A stretch of 43,994 bases of DNA from an uncultured Bacteroidales bacterium. GTDB lineage: Bacteria > Bacteroidota > Bacteroidia > Bacteroidales > UBA932. Each line of letters starts with the position of its first letter. The stretch's first letter is position 1. The notes under the pieces were generated by a model. That model saw only the letters and a program-made list of their open reading frames with translations, did not search any database and was not told the DNA's origin. Shown piece after piece: positions 1 through 6,834 of the stretch. The DNA lies in the NCBI GenBank assembly GCA_946055165.1, contig CAMGFA010000011.1, positions 1 through 43,994 on the forward strand. The letters are read 5' to 3'. Position numbers and translations under genes: made by a program.

Positions 1-211
1 AAAACGGAAATTTGATGGCCCGAAAGCAGAAACGGATGGGATCGGTCGACTGCTTTGGTAAAATTGAAAACATTCAACGACAATCCCTATCATACTGACG
101 AGACCAGACATAGTCCGGAATCTCCGTTATCGGCGGGGCAACAAAAATGGGCTCATGTAGATTCATGGGCCCAAAGTTAATCGACAGATGTGCCAAACTG
201 TTGCCGATGCT
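1..211. other. Left-edge segment without a supported gene
   Basis: No gene is called here. A plus-strand frame is open from base 2 to a TAA at 59-61 and could be the last 19 codons of a gene cut by the window edge, but nothing in it is recognisable. The rest lies downstream of the small minus-strand gene that ends at 212; no clear hairpin terminator was seen. Confidence 0.4.
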
Positions 212-514
212 CTATTTCTTCCGGAAGACAAAGGGGATATTGTACGGAAGACCAATGTACATACCTTCGTATGCCGAGAAATCGGCAACATACTCTTTTC
301 CCTTCTTGATAAGACGGAGAAGGCGGCCATGGACTTCGAATAGATCCAGTTCCTCCAACTGCTCCAATTTTTTGCTGCCCCACTTGTAGCCATTGATCTT
401 CATCGGCACTTCAAAAGTGGATATTTCCCCTTTGGTGCGCCTTTTCTTGAGCCATTCATAGGCCTGCTGGGCAATGGAGTCGTAGTCGGGCTGGGGTGTT
501 TGATTATCGGCCAT
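212..514 (-). CDS. Small hypothetical protein, winged-helix-like
   Basis: This encodes 100 residues with no signal peptide or membrane segment, so it is probably cytoplasmic. I do not recognise the family. The middle (about residues 15-75) is a run of short charged helices with an EISTFEVPMKINGYKWG stretch and a KLEQLEELDLFEVHGRLLRLIKKGKEY helix/strand pattern that resembles a small winged-helix fold; that is a pattern impression, not a motif match. It starts 11 nt after the stop of the nuclease-like gene upstream on the same strand, so it is almost certainly co-transcribed with it and may be its partner, for example a DNA-binding subunit or antitoxin. The ATG at 514 is chosen because it gives the longest frame and fits the tight spacing. 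Confidence 0.6.
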   Translation of the reverse strand: MADNQTPQPDYDSIAQQAYEWLKKRRTKGEISTFEVPMKINGYKWGSKKLEQLEELDLFEVHGRLLRLIKKGKEYVADFSAYEGMYIGLPYNIPFVFRKK

Positions 515-525
515 ATCTATGAGCG

Positions 526-1200
526 TTATTCCAGGGGACCTATCAACAGGGGAGAAACATATTGCTTATACCCAAACGCTTCACCGATATAAATCGCCTT
601 GGGGGCATGAATAACTGCTTCAGACAATCGTTTCTTAAACTCTTGCCAATGGGACTCTATTTCATGGAGATAATCTTCATCCTGAGCATCCCGGCAGTAT
701 TTGCAATTGGGAGTCTGATATTTTGAAAAGCCTAAGACTGATTCATACAGATCAGCTTTATTGCTTTGCCCGCTTTCCAAAAAGATGAAGTACAAATCTG
801 CATCAGCGAATATACCGCCTTGGGACCTAAACATACGCATCTTTTTAACATCGTTCTGGAATTCCAGACCATAATAAGCCGGTTCAGGTCTGGAAATAGC
901 ATGAGCCTTAAACTCAATCATGGCGATAACCTTCTGGACACTTTTCTTGTCCGCCGTCATCTCTAAGATGGCCAGGTCAACTCTGCTCTTATTCTTTTCT
1001 TCTGGAGCCCACTCCCTGCGGACAACATAGAGATCGCCATATTCTTTGGTGATTTCTTGGTGTAGTTTCCAAGCAATCCTGTCCCGAATCTGCAATTCGT
1101 TTTTGCAATGTGAGCTGAGATAGGCCAGCTCGTTCTCTTGGAAAAGATTGTCGAGATTCTCTAATAATGACTGAAAGCGTTCCTTGATAAAAACTTTCAT
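526..1200 (-). CDS. Putative PD-(D/E)XK-type nuclease
   Basis: This protein of 224 residues is probably cytoplasmic. It carries a plausible PD-(D/E)XK nuclease core: Asp75 in a SRVDLAIL strand, followed about 20 residues later by Glu96-x-Lys98 in VIAMIEFKAH, with an N-terminal helix containing Glu35 that could supply the first acidic position. Restriction-like nucleases use this arrangement to bind metal and cut DNA. The rest (residues 110-224) has no recognisable domain. A TAnnTTTG box lies 30 nt before the ATG, and the next gene follows after 11 nt, so the two form a transcription unit that may also receive read-through from the WYL-led genes upstream. It could instead be an inactive fold relative; nuclease activity is inferred from three residues only. 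Confidence 0.55.
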   Translation of the reverse strand: MKVFIKERFQSLLENLDNLFQENELAYLSSHCKNELQIRDRIAWKLHQEITKEYGDLYVVRREWAPEEKNKSRVDLAILEMTADKKSVQKVIAMIEFKAHAISRPEPAYYGLEFQNDVKKMRMFRSQGGIFADADLYFIFLESGQSNKADLYESVLGFSKYQTPNCKYCRDAQDEDYLHEIESHWQEFKKRLSEAVIHAPKAIYIGEAFGYKQYVSPLLIGPLE

Positions 1201-1229
1201 TGGGGCAATGGTTTAATAATTCGGTATTG

Positions 1230-1237
1230 CAAATATA
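1230..1237 (-). promoter_or_regulatory. Bacteroidota -7 promoter box
   Basis: Read on the minus strand this is TATATTTG, a full match to the TAnnTTTG consensus of Bacteroidota housekeeping promoters. It sits 30 nt before the start codon of the nuclease-like gene. No convincing -33 TTTG was found at the usual distance. Confidence 0.5.
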
Positions 1238-1256
1238 CCTATAATACGAGAATTCT

Positions 1257-2411
1257 CTAATTTTCATCCGGTTTCGGAAGCCCGGGATAGTAGCGCCAGT
1301 CGTATTCTATCTCCAGCACCTTCAGTGCGGCGTACTCCCAGTAATTCTCGCGGAAACTGGGCGTATACTTTGCCATCTCCAGACGATGCTCAATCGGGTC
1401 TTTGCATCGGCACCAGATGTCGGTGAATCGAGCGCTCAACTGATCGACCAGATCACCTTCTGAGCCTTTCTCTACCTGATAGAAAACGGTGCCGACGCGG
1501 GTGATGCTCTCACATTCTTTCGGGCGGATGCAGTGATTGTCCAGGACGAAGGCGTAGCGGAAGAATTCCGGATTCTCCTCGGAGCCCAATGTGCTCAACG
1601 GATAGTCATACTCTGAACCGTGGAACTTGATATGGCAGATATCGCCCGTGAAGATGGCCTCTCCATTTGAGTCCCTGTACGGAGTCTTGACACCGGCAAA
1701 GTAGACTGGGAAGGCATATCCTCTGCCTTTACATTCGTCCTGGAATACACCCTCTACCACATCCTGATTGTGGTCATCGGCAAACTTATCGTCGAAGTCG
1801 AAGATATACAGGTCATCGTCAAAGAAGAAGAAATTCCTCATCGGCTTGTATCCGAACTTGTCTTCGTCAATGATGTATCGAATCAGGATATCCGGCTCGT
1901 CCCAAGGAATGCCGGCGCCAATTGTGTACAAATGCTCCTGGCAAAGCCGCTGCAGTACTTTCATATTGATGACCGGCGGAGTGGCCTGCTTCCTCTTTTC
2001 CCGGGGCTCGATATCGTCCAGGAGCTGGATGAACCATTCATTTGGAAAGGAGACATTGGGAAGATTAAGGGCCTCCTTGAACAGCGGAGCCATATCCTTG
2101 TCCTTGAACCCGGCGATGCCGCAGCCGACCCTCGTAAGGAGGAAGCGGTTCATTGGATGCTGCCGGGCATACTCGATGAAATCGTCGATATAAGGCTTGA
2201 TTTCGGACAGGGGGCCGTGCATCGTTGGGATTGCATAGCATTGTCCCTGCGGTCCTTCTCCGTTGCCCCATTCTGCGCCAAAATGATCATAGGCATATCG
2301 TGCCGCTCTGCCCAAGTGCTGTCCTTCCAGATTGCTGCCGAAAACGAAAATCTCACACTCAGAGAGCTCCGTGATGTGATTGGGGGCAATCCTTTTGTTT
2401 ATCTTTTGCAT
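1257..2411 (-). CDS. Two-domain protein: macro-like N-terminus, YopX-like C-terminus
   Basis: A protein of 384 residues. Residues 20-135 contain a glycine-rich signature (VFGSNLEGQHLGRAARYAY, then FGAEWGNGEGPQGQCYAIPT) and a later LLTRVGCGIAGF. I associate these with the phage-related A1S_2505-type family, which looks like a macro-domain (ADP-ribose-binding) relative. Residues about 245-345 carry TPYRDSNGEAIFTGDI, the typical opening of YopX-like domains of phage proteins. The middle is rich in Asp and Phe and is unassigned. The gene starts 4 nt after the exonuclease stop and is clearly in the same operon. The fusion of two phage-associated domains suggests nucleotide or ADP-ribose chemistry linked to phage conflict; no activity can be proved from sequence alone. 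Confidence 0.6.
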   Translation of the reverse strand: MQKINKRIAPNHITELSECEIFVFGSNLEGQHLGRAARYAYDHFGAEWGNGEGPQGQCYAIPTMHGPLSEIKPYIDDFIEYARQHPMNRFLLTRVGCGIAGFKDKDMAPLFKEALNLPNVSFPNEWFIQLLDDIEPREKRKQATPPVINMKVLQRLCQEHLYTIGAGIPWDEPDILIRYIIDEDKFGYKPMRNFFFFDDDLYIFDFDDKFADDHNQDVVEGVFQDECKGRGYAFPVYFAGVKTPYRDSNGEAIFTGDICHIKFHGSEYDYPLSTLGSEENPEFFRYAFVLDNHCIRPKECESITRVGTVFYQVEKGSEGDLVDQLSARFTDIWCRCKDPIEHRLEMAKYTPSFRENYWEYAALKVLEIEYDWRYYPGLPKPDEN

Positions 2412-2415
2412 ATCT

Positions 2416-2910
2416 CTATAGTAGTTTCATTGCGATGTGGGCACAGGCCCCTGCATCGGCCAATGCGTGATGATGATTCTCCAGATCATACCCGCAGGCT
2501 TCAGCGACTGTCTGAAGCTGATGGTTGGGTAAGCTGCATCTGAAATGCTTTCTGGAGGCGGCCAACGTATCGTAGAACTCGTAGTCCGGGTAATCCATCT
2601 GGTACACCTTGAACACGTCCTTTAGGCAGCCCTCGTCGAAGTTGCTGTTGTGCGCTACAAGTGGAAGGCCTTCAATCAGCGTAGCAATCTTCTCCCAGAC
2701 ATACGGGAATACCGGCGCATCCTCTATGTCTTCTTCTGACAGACCATGTACCTGCTGGCAGAACCATTGATAGTATTCCGGCTCCGGATGAATCAAGCTG
2801 TAGAATGTATCCACAATCTCTCCATTCCGGACGATTACTACACCCACGCTGCAGACGCTGCATCGGCACTCGTTGGCCGTCTCAAAATCTATGGCCGCGA
2901 AATCTCTCAT
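2416..2910 (-). CDS. DEDDh-family 3'-5' exonuclease
   Basis: A protein of 164 residues that is nearly all one exonuclease domain of the DNA polymerase III epsilon (DnaQ) type. The metal-binding acids are visible: Asp8 and Glu10 in IDFET, Asp92 in AHNSNFD, and the HxAxxD motif His147, Ala149, Asp152. Enzymes of this family remove nucleotides from 3' ends of DNA or RNA. The length fits a free-standing exonuclease and lacks the polymerase-binding tail of a true epsilon subunit, so replication proofreading is unlikely. The start codon overlaps the stop of the WYL regulator by 4 nt (ATGA type), indicating translational coupling. Six Cys/His residues near the N-terminus (CRCSVCS) are unusual but no metal site is claimed. 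Confidence 0.85.
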   Translation of the reverse strand: MRDFAAIDFETANECRCSVCSVGVVIVRNGEIVDTFYSLIHPEPEYYQWFCQQVHGLSEEDIEDAPVFPYVWEKIATLIEGLPLVAHNSNFDEGCLKDVFKVYQMDYPDYEFYDTLAASRKHFRCSLPNHQLQTVAEACGYDLENHHHALADAGACAHIAMKLL

Positions 2911-3821
2911 ACGCCGTACTGTTTTGCCATTTCTGCTATATCCTCTTTGATTTCCAGGCGGAATGCTTCAGGGCTCAATACCTCTACTGCAGGCCCGCGG
3001 CTAAGTAGCTCTTGCTTGAAATCGAATGTTGGGGCCAGGTGATATCGGTAGACCGTAAACTCCTCATTGGATTCAGCGGTCACCTTCACTTGGGAATCAT
3101 GCAATGGCAGCGTATCAAAGTATTTCACCTGGTCATTCACGACCTTGATTTTGATTTCCTGCGGTGTCCATTCTGTCCCCACGATGATTCCGAAATAGTC
3201 GTTGAAGTAGTCCTTGGCATTAAACTTTGCAGTGAGCTTATAGTTTTGATCCGTCAGCTTGATGTCAATCATCCTCTCATCGAGAGAATAGATTCTCGGA
3301 GTATCCTTCCCTTCGCTTAGGGCAAGCATATACCAGCGCTGCTTGAACAACTTCAGGCAATAAGGCTTTGACTTGTAGGTATTGGGCTCATCTCTCCAGA
3401 AACTTTGGTAGGTCAGCTCAATTACTTTTTCGGCGCGCATTGCATTGACAACGACTGATAGCCAGCGTTGGCTTGATGGAATCTTCTCGAAAAGAATCCG
3501 ATCACGCATATCACGACTCTCATTGAGGAGATTGTTCAATGAAAGAGAGGCCAGCAACCATTGGCGCACACCTTCTCCCTTGAGTTCGTCACTATCTGCT
3601 ATGTAGTATCCGAGTGAGCGGTCGCATTTGATTTCAATGCCGAAGGTCTCCTGGATAGCCTCTCTATGATTATGGAAAGTCCTTTCGGGCAAATAACTCT
3701 CGCCAAGCGTATTAGCCTGGGCATGAGCCCAGCGATTGCTGATTTCTTTGAAGGTTATGGGGCCGTGGTCATTGATTACGTTCAGTAACCAGACATACCT
3801 TTCGAAGTAATTCTTTGCCAT
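2907..3821 (-). CDS. WYL-domain transcriptional regulator
   Basis: A protein of 304 residues. Residues 1-70 form a winged helix-turn-helix of the type seen in YafY/DeoR-like regulators, with RTFHNHREAIQETFGIEI as the likely recognition region. Residues about 120-200 form the WYL domain, with KPYCLKLFKQRWYMLAL corresponding to the conserved strand that names the family. The C-terminal part (230-304) is the usual WYL extension. Such proteins often repress defence or stress genes and respond to a nucleic acid or nucleotide ligand. It leads the operon, overlapping the exonuclease gene by 4 nt, so autoregulation is likely. A TACCTTTG promoter box and an inverted repeat lie in the short region upstream. 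Confidence 0.85.
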   Translation of the reverse strand: MAKNYFERYVWLLNVINDHGPITFKEISNRWAHAQANTLGESYLPERTFHNHREAIQETFGIEIKCDRSLGYYIADSDELKGEGVRQWLLASLSLNNLLNESRDMRDRILFEKIPSSQRWLSVVVNAMRAEKVIELTYQSFWRDEPNTYKSKPYCLKLFKQRWYMLALSEGKDTPRIYSLDERMIDIKLTDQNYKLTAKFNAKDYFNDYFGIIVGTEWTPQEIKIKVVNDQVKYFDTLPLHDSQVKVTAESNEEFTVYRYHLAPTFDFKQELLSRGPAVEVLSPEAFRLEIKEDIAEMAKQYGV

Positions 3822-3842
3822 ACATTATTTCTTGATCTGATG

Positions 3843-3850
3843 CAAAGGTA
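3843..3850 (-). promoter_or_regulatory. -7 promoter box of the WYL-led operon
   Basis: Read on the minus strand this is TACCTTTG, matching TAnnTTTG, placed 22 nt before the regulator's start codon. A CTTG at the expected -33 distance (3871-3874) is a weak partner. Confidence 0.5.
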
Positions 3851-3888
3851 AATGTTATCACTGCCAAAAACAAGCAGTTTGAAAATTA

Positions 3889-3905
3889 ATGCTAAAATGT
3901 AGCAT
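3889..3905. promoter_or_regulatory. Inverted repeat, possible operator
   Basis: ATGCTA and TAGCAT form perfect 6-bp arms around a 5-bp centre, between the divergent WYL regulator and the 104-residue gene. The position suits an operator for the WYL protein. It could also be chance in an AT-rich region. Confidence 0.35.
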
Positions 3906-3943
3906 AAAATAGAGCACTGCTGGATTTTGGCAGGGGCGCTCCA

Positions 3944-3951
3944 TATCTTTG
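3944..3951 (+). promoter_or_regulatory. -7 promoter box
   Basis: TATCTTTG matches the Bacteroidota -7 consensus and lies 20 nt before the ATG of the 104-residue gene. A TTTG at 3926-3929 is closer than the usual spacing. Confidence 0.45.
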
Positions 3952-3970
3952 CCGAAAAAAACAAAGCGCT

Positions 3971-4285
3971 ATGAATCGAATACCCCTTGATGAAATGTAC
4001 CTTCTCTACTCTCTGTACGGATTTAGAGAATTGACGAAGGAAGAGCAGAGCAGATTCTCAATTACAAAATTTGAATATGAACCCTATCCGGAATTGTTCA
4101 TGGCACGGATGCAGTTTGAATATGAGAACGAGAACGGCGTCAAGAAAAAACTTTCGTATGCTTTGGCCGGGAAACGCTCAGAAGATCATTTCTATGAGCA
4201 TGTATTGTATGAGGAACACGACGAAGAGATTGAGTTCCCTGACTTCAGAAAAGCAATTGACTACTGTGAGCAGTTGGAAGAATAA
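3971..4285 (+). CDS. Hypothetical acidic protein
   Basis: A protein of 104 residues, strongly acidic towards its C-terminus (YEEHDEEIEFPDF), with no signal peptide or membrane segment. I do not recognise it. Two strand-rich stretches (residues 33-58 and 72-90) suggest a small alpha/beta protein. It is the only plus-strand gene in the first 6 kb, is divergent from the WYL regulator with which it shares a 149-nt promoter region, and ends 5 nt from the convergent UDG-like gene. Shared promoter space with WYL suggests it may be a target of that regulator. A small acidic protein next to nucleases could be an inhibitor or DNA mimic, which is speculation. Confidence 0.55.
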   Translation: MNRIPLDEMYLLYSLYGFRELTKEEQSRFSITKFEYEPYPELFMARMQFEYENENGVKKKLSYALAGKRSEDHFYEHVLYEEHDEEIEFPDFRKAIDYCEQLEE

Positions 4286-4290
4286 CTGTT

Positions 4291-5142
4291 CTATATGCGG
4301 TGTTTGAGAAAATCAGGATGATACTTGAGAAAGTCGAAGTACGTCTTTACAATGTCCTCATATCGCTGCTGATACCCACCCTTCATATAGCTTAGATGGT
4401 AAGAATCTATCGCGACCTTGTTATCCTCTTCATTATACCAGGTGGCGTAGCCAATCCATTTGAACTTATTATCATAAAACGCATTAAGGTTCTCAAGAAT
4501 GATATTCTTATCATTGTGACTACCACAACAGATAAATAAGTCCGCATCTAGATTGCAGACTTGTTCTCTTAGGTAATCTTTATATGTATTGATGGCCGTG
4601 CTTAATTTCTCATCACTACAAGATTCCAAACCATACTCCTTACGACAGTTTATCCTGGCATAAATCGCTTCCTCTGATAGCTTCAAGGCTTCAGCATCAG
4701 TAAAATTCTCGAAGCCCATCATCCTCTCAGGCGTAGTCTTCAATAATCCATATAAGGAATACACAAGATTAACATGAAACCTTACCGTTGATAGATCATT
4801 CTCTGTGGCATTAGGGGCAAGGTATCTATATGACTCCGAACGAACATCCCAAGTTTCACATCCCGATGTATTCTGGTCTTTGGTTAAATATAAGACCCGT
4901 AAAGGAGCGGCTTCCCATAATGAGTTTTCATTCCCGTTTATGGTATGCGCCCACCTATACGTAGTATTACCATCCTCATGCGTTTTGGGCAGATACTTTA
5001 GCGCTCCTCTATACATAATACCGTCTTCCGCAAAATACTTTGCCGGATCGTAACCCTCATACTCAGAGTCCTTTGACTTGTCCTCACAGAACTTTGTTTT
5101 CCAACGATTGAGGATATCTTGATTTGATTCAATGTAATTCAT
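4291..5142 (-). CDS. Hypothetical protein, possible UDG-superfamily fold
   Basis: A cytoplasmic protein of 283 residues. It is not a named family to me, but the order of motifs recalls uracil-DNA-glycosylase superfamily proteins: a buried strand LRVLYLTKDQN at about residues 80-90 where UDGs have their first catalytic motif, an LFICCGSHND strand near residue 205, and AIDSYHLSY near residue 245 where UDGs have the His-Pro-Ser loop. The catalytic residues are not the canonical ones, so the assignment is tentative. The start codon lies 3 nt after the stop of the ParE-like gene, showing co-transcription and probably coupled translation. Its partners (a zinc-finger protein and an ATPase-domain relic) suggest action on DNA. 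Confidence 0.5.
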   Translation of the reverse strand: MNYIESNQDILNRWKTKFCEDKSKDSEYEGYDPAKYFAEDGIMYRGALKYLPKTHEDGNTTYRWAHTINGNENSLWEAAPLRVLYLTKDQNTSGCETWDVRSESYRYLAPNATENDLSTVRFHVNLVYSLYGLLKTTPERMMGFENFTDAEALKLSEEAIYARINCRKEYGLESCSDEKLSTAINTYKDYLREQVCNLDADLFICCGSHNDKNIILENLNAFYDNKFKWIGYATWYNEEDNKVAIDSYHLSYMKGGYQQRYEDIVKTYFDFLKYHPDFLKHRI

Positions 5143-5145
5143 ACT

Positions 5146-5739
5146 CTATTGCTTATAGCCATTGAGCGAGATTGAAAAACCTTTGTATTTCTCTGCGTAA
5201 TGCTTAACAATGTCCTTGACGATCTCCAATCTGTAGTAGCTTTGGGGGAATACTTCTTTGTCTAAGGTAAACTTCACCCAGGTGCCATCTGGCTCCTGAT
5301 TCTTGTCTTCTTCTATTCTTTGATCAACGAGTACCCCCTTAGAATACGATGCCCAGGAGCGTGCTGCGCTACGGTATGAATTAACCTTGAACTCTTCGGA
5401 AAGAGCATTGGCCACCTTGTAGCCATTCGTAGTGACAACATCCTTTCTGGCGCCAATTCCAACGGATATACCACCGGTAGAATACACGACAGAATCAAGA
5501 GGAATTCCGCGGCCGTATTCTCTCAGAGAGACGTTCAGACTGTCAATCTCGATTTCGAGTCCTTGTGTATAGCCTTTTTCAAACTCATCTACAGAGCATT
5601 CAATGAGTCCCTTGAGAATCATGTAAATGCCATCCTCCAGGTCAGAGCCATCCCCAATATTCCCGATATACATCTCGGGATGGAGTCGGATGTGCTCATG
5701 CCACTCAAGTGCTTGAATGGTATTATCTGTTGAATTCAT
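5146..5739 (-). CDS. Stand-alone degenerate ParE/GyrB-type GHKL domain
   Basis: A protein of 197 residues that aligns by eye with the N-terminal ATPase domain of Bacteroidota topoisomerase IV subunit B: HPEMYIG (20-26), GDGSDLEDGIY (29-39), SVDEF (49-53), YGRGIPL (75-81), VANALSEEFKV (109-119) and GTWVKF near 150. The transducer, TOPRIM and C-terminal domains of a 600-residue-plus subunit are absent. The residues needed for ATP hydrolysis are changed: the catalytic Glu is Gly44, the Mg-binding Asn is Cys48, the adenine-binding Asp is Glu74, and the ATP-lid GxxGxG is lost (TTNGYKV). It is therefore likely a catalytically dead paralogue that might bind nucleotide or interfere with topoisomerase. 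It sits between a zinc-finger gene (14 nt) and a UDG-like gene (3 nt). Confidence 0.75.
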   Translation of the reverse strand: MNSTDNTIQALEWHEHIRLHPEMYIGNIGDGSDLEDGIYMILKGLIECSVDEFEKGYTQGLEIEIDSLNVSLREYGRGIPLDSVVYSTGGISVGIGARKDVVTTNGYKVANALSEEFKVNSYRSAARSWASYSKGVLVDQRIEEDKNQEPDGTWVKFTLDKEVFPQSYYRLEIVKDIVKHYAEKYKGFSISLNGYKQ

Positions 5740-5753
5740 TCCGATGAGCTATT

Positions 5754-6005
5754 TTACAACGCCGGTGAATGGTTCCCTTTAAATGCACCTTTAGGATGAT
5801 TCTGACAGGGCGACCAGGTCATATTCCGAAAAGTAGAGAACTGCTTTCCGCAATACTTACAAGTGTATGTGGATTTCTCGCTTCCTTCATACAGGATATG
5901 GTTTCCTTTAAAAGAACCCAGGGGATGCTGTTGGCATGGTGACATAGTAAGGCTCCTTACATTGGAGAAATCCTTTCCGCAATTAACGCAATAAAATCTA
6001 GGCAT
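5754..6005 (-). CDS. Tandem zinc-finger small protein
   Basis: A protein of 83 residues built from two copies of a unit of about 37-40 residues. Each copy has CxxC, then 14 residues, then C-x2-H, followed by a conserved P-x-G-x-F-K-G-N-H (residues 6-35 and 49-79). The spacing of the Cys and His residues strongly suggests one zinc ion per copy. I do not match it to a named zinc-finger class with certainty; small proteins of this type occur in Bacteroidota accessory regions. It is the first gene of a three-gene minus-strand operon with its own TAnnTTTG box, and may be the DNA- or RNA-recognition part of that cassette. Confidence 0.7.
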   Translation of the reverse strand: MPRFYCVNCGKDFSNVRSLTMSPCQQHPLGSFKGNHILYEGSEKSTYTCKYCGKQFSTFRNMTWSPCQNHPKGAFKGNHSPAL

Positions 6006-6030
6006 ATTGATGGGGTTTATTATTCGTTAG

Positions 6031-6038
6031 CAAAAATA
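6031..6038 (-). promoter_or_regulatory. -7 promoter box of the zinc-finger operon
   Basis: On the minus strand this reads TATTTTTG, a match to TAnnTTTG, 26 nt before the zinc-finger gene's ATG. Confidence 0.45.
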
Positions 6039-6158
6039 AACAGTCTTGCTGCTAAAGTCTGGCAGCCATTTTACTGAGCTTTAATAATCAAGCAAATCTG
6101 ATACTGAGGGCTTAATAGGTTATTGCTGTTTGACAAATTTAATAATCGGGACGGTTTT

Positions 6159-6431
6159 CTAGCCCATCTGGGTCTGGTAGTTGTAGGTGCCGACCTGCAT
6201 GACTTTGTTGTCTTTGGGGCACTTGACGATTTGGTCATCGTAGAAAGTATTTTTCTGGTCGGCGACAATCAGGACCACAGGGTCGGTGTAGTAGATGGAG
6301 CCGGTGTACTGCATTTTCTTCTCGGACTGGGCAAGAGCGGCATCGGCGAAGACCTTGATGACTTTGATATTACCGTCACCACGGGCGCTAATTAGCTCAT
6401 CCAGATAGGTAGGACGCTCAATTTTCTTCAT
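6159..6431 (-). CDS. Small hypothetical protein
   Basis: A protein of 90 residues with a TATATTTG box upstream, which supports it being a real gene. The first 25 residues (IERPTYLDELISARGDGNIKVI) resemble the opening of DUF4143-type AAA ATPases, but the Walker A that should follow is absent. The rest, with VVLIVADQKNTFYDDQIVKCP, looks like a separate small conserved domain that I cannot name. It may be an independent small family or a fragment fusion. It is transcribed away from the adjacent IS-like remnant and towards the zinc-finger operon, separated from it by 153 nt. Confidence 0.5.
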   Translation of the reverse strand: MKKIERPTYLDELISARGDGNIKVIKVFADAALAQSEKKMQYTGSIYYTDPVVLIVADQKNTFYDDQIVKCPKDNKVMQVGTYNYQTQMG

Positions 6432-6485
6432 AATCCGCTATTGTTTATTCCGAAATAGTGGCAATTGTGACAGAATTTCGTAATG

Positions 6486-6493
6486 CAAATATA
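6486..6493 (-). promoter_or_regulatory. -7 promoter box
   Basis: On the minus strand this reads TATATTTG, 54 nt before the ATG of the 90-residue gene. Confidence 0.45.
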
Positions 6494-6580
6494 CTGTTTT
6501 TTCCTTTGAGGCCATTAGTGTCCGGTAAAAAATCATAAAAGTACTTTGAAAATATTGAAAGTTAGGTAGTTACAGGGGTT

Positions 6581-6611
6581 TTTGGTGCGCGCCGATTTGA
6601 AATTATCTTTG
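6581..6611 (+). promoter_or_regulatory. Bacteroidota promoter, both boxes
   Basis: TTTG at 6581-6584, a 19-nt spacer, then TATCTTTG at 6604-6611. Both consensus elements are present at standard spacing, 23 nt before the ATG of the small plus-strand gene. Confidence 0.65.
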
Positions 6612-6633
6612 CCAGACTAACGTAGAATGGCAT

Positions 6634-6834
6634 ATGCATAAAGGAAAATACGTGTTCGCGCAGCTTTTAGCAAGTTACCGGCAAGTTAAGCCGGGAGGAT
6701 CCATATACGAGGCCATCAAGAATGCCGAGATGTCGATGGAAACTGCGGAGGAAAGAGGTTATACCTTCTCAGAGTTGGGAAGGTTGTTTAAGAAGTTGGG
6801 AATTCTAACAGATAGTGCAGAAGAAAATCATTGA
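6634..6834 (+). pseudogene. Short ORF with DUF4372 transposase-like start
   Basis: A frame of 66 residues whose opening MHKGKYVFAQLL matches my recollection of the start of DUF4372-containing IS4-family transposases of Bacteroidota (usual form MNKGKYVFAQL). After about 13 residues the similarity stops, and the remainder (SIYEAIKNAEMSMETAEERGYTFSELGRLFKKLGI) is a short helical stretch of unknown origin. A transposase is about 380-400 residues, so this is a remnant or a new small gene that captured a transposase promoter and start. The promoter in front of it is complete, so it may be expressed. Confidence 0.45.

Noticed and set aside
147..389. Plus-strand frame near the left edge
   Set aside because: It overlaps the small minus-strand gene, which has the better operon context.
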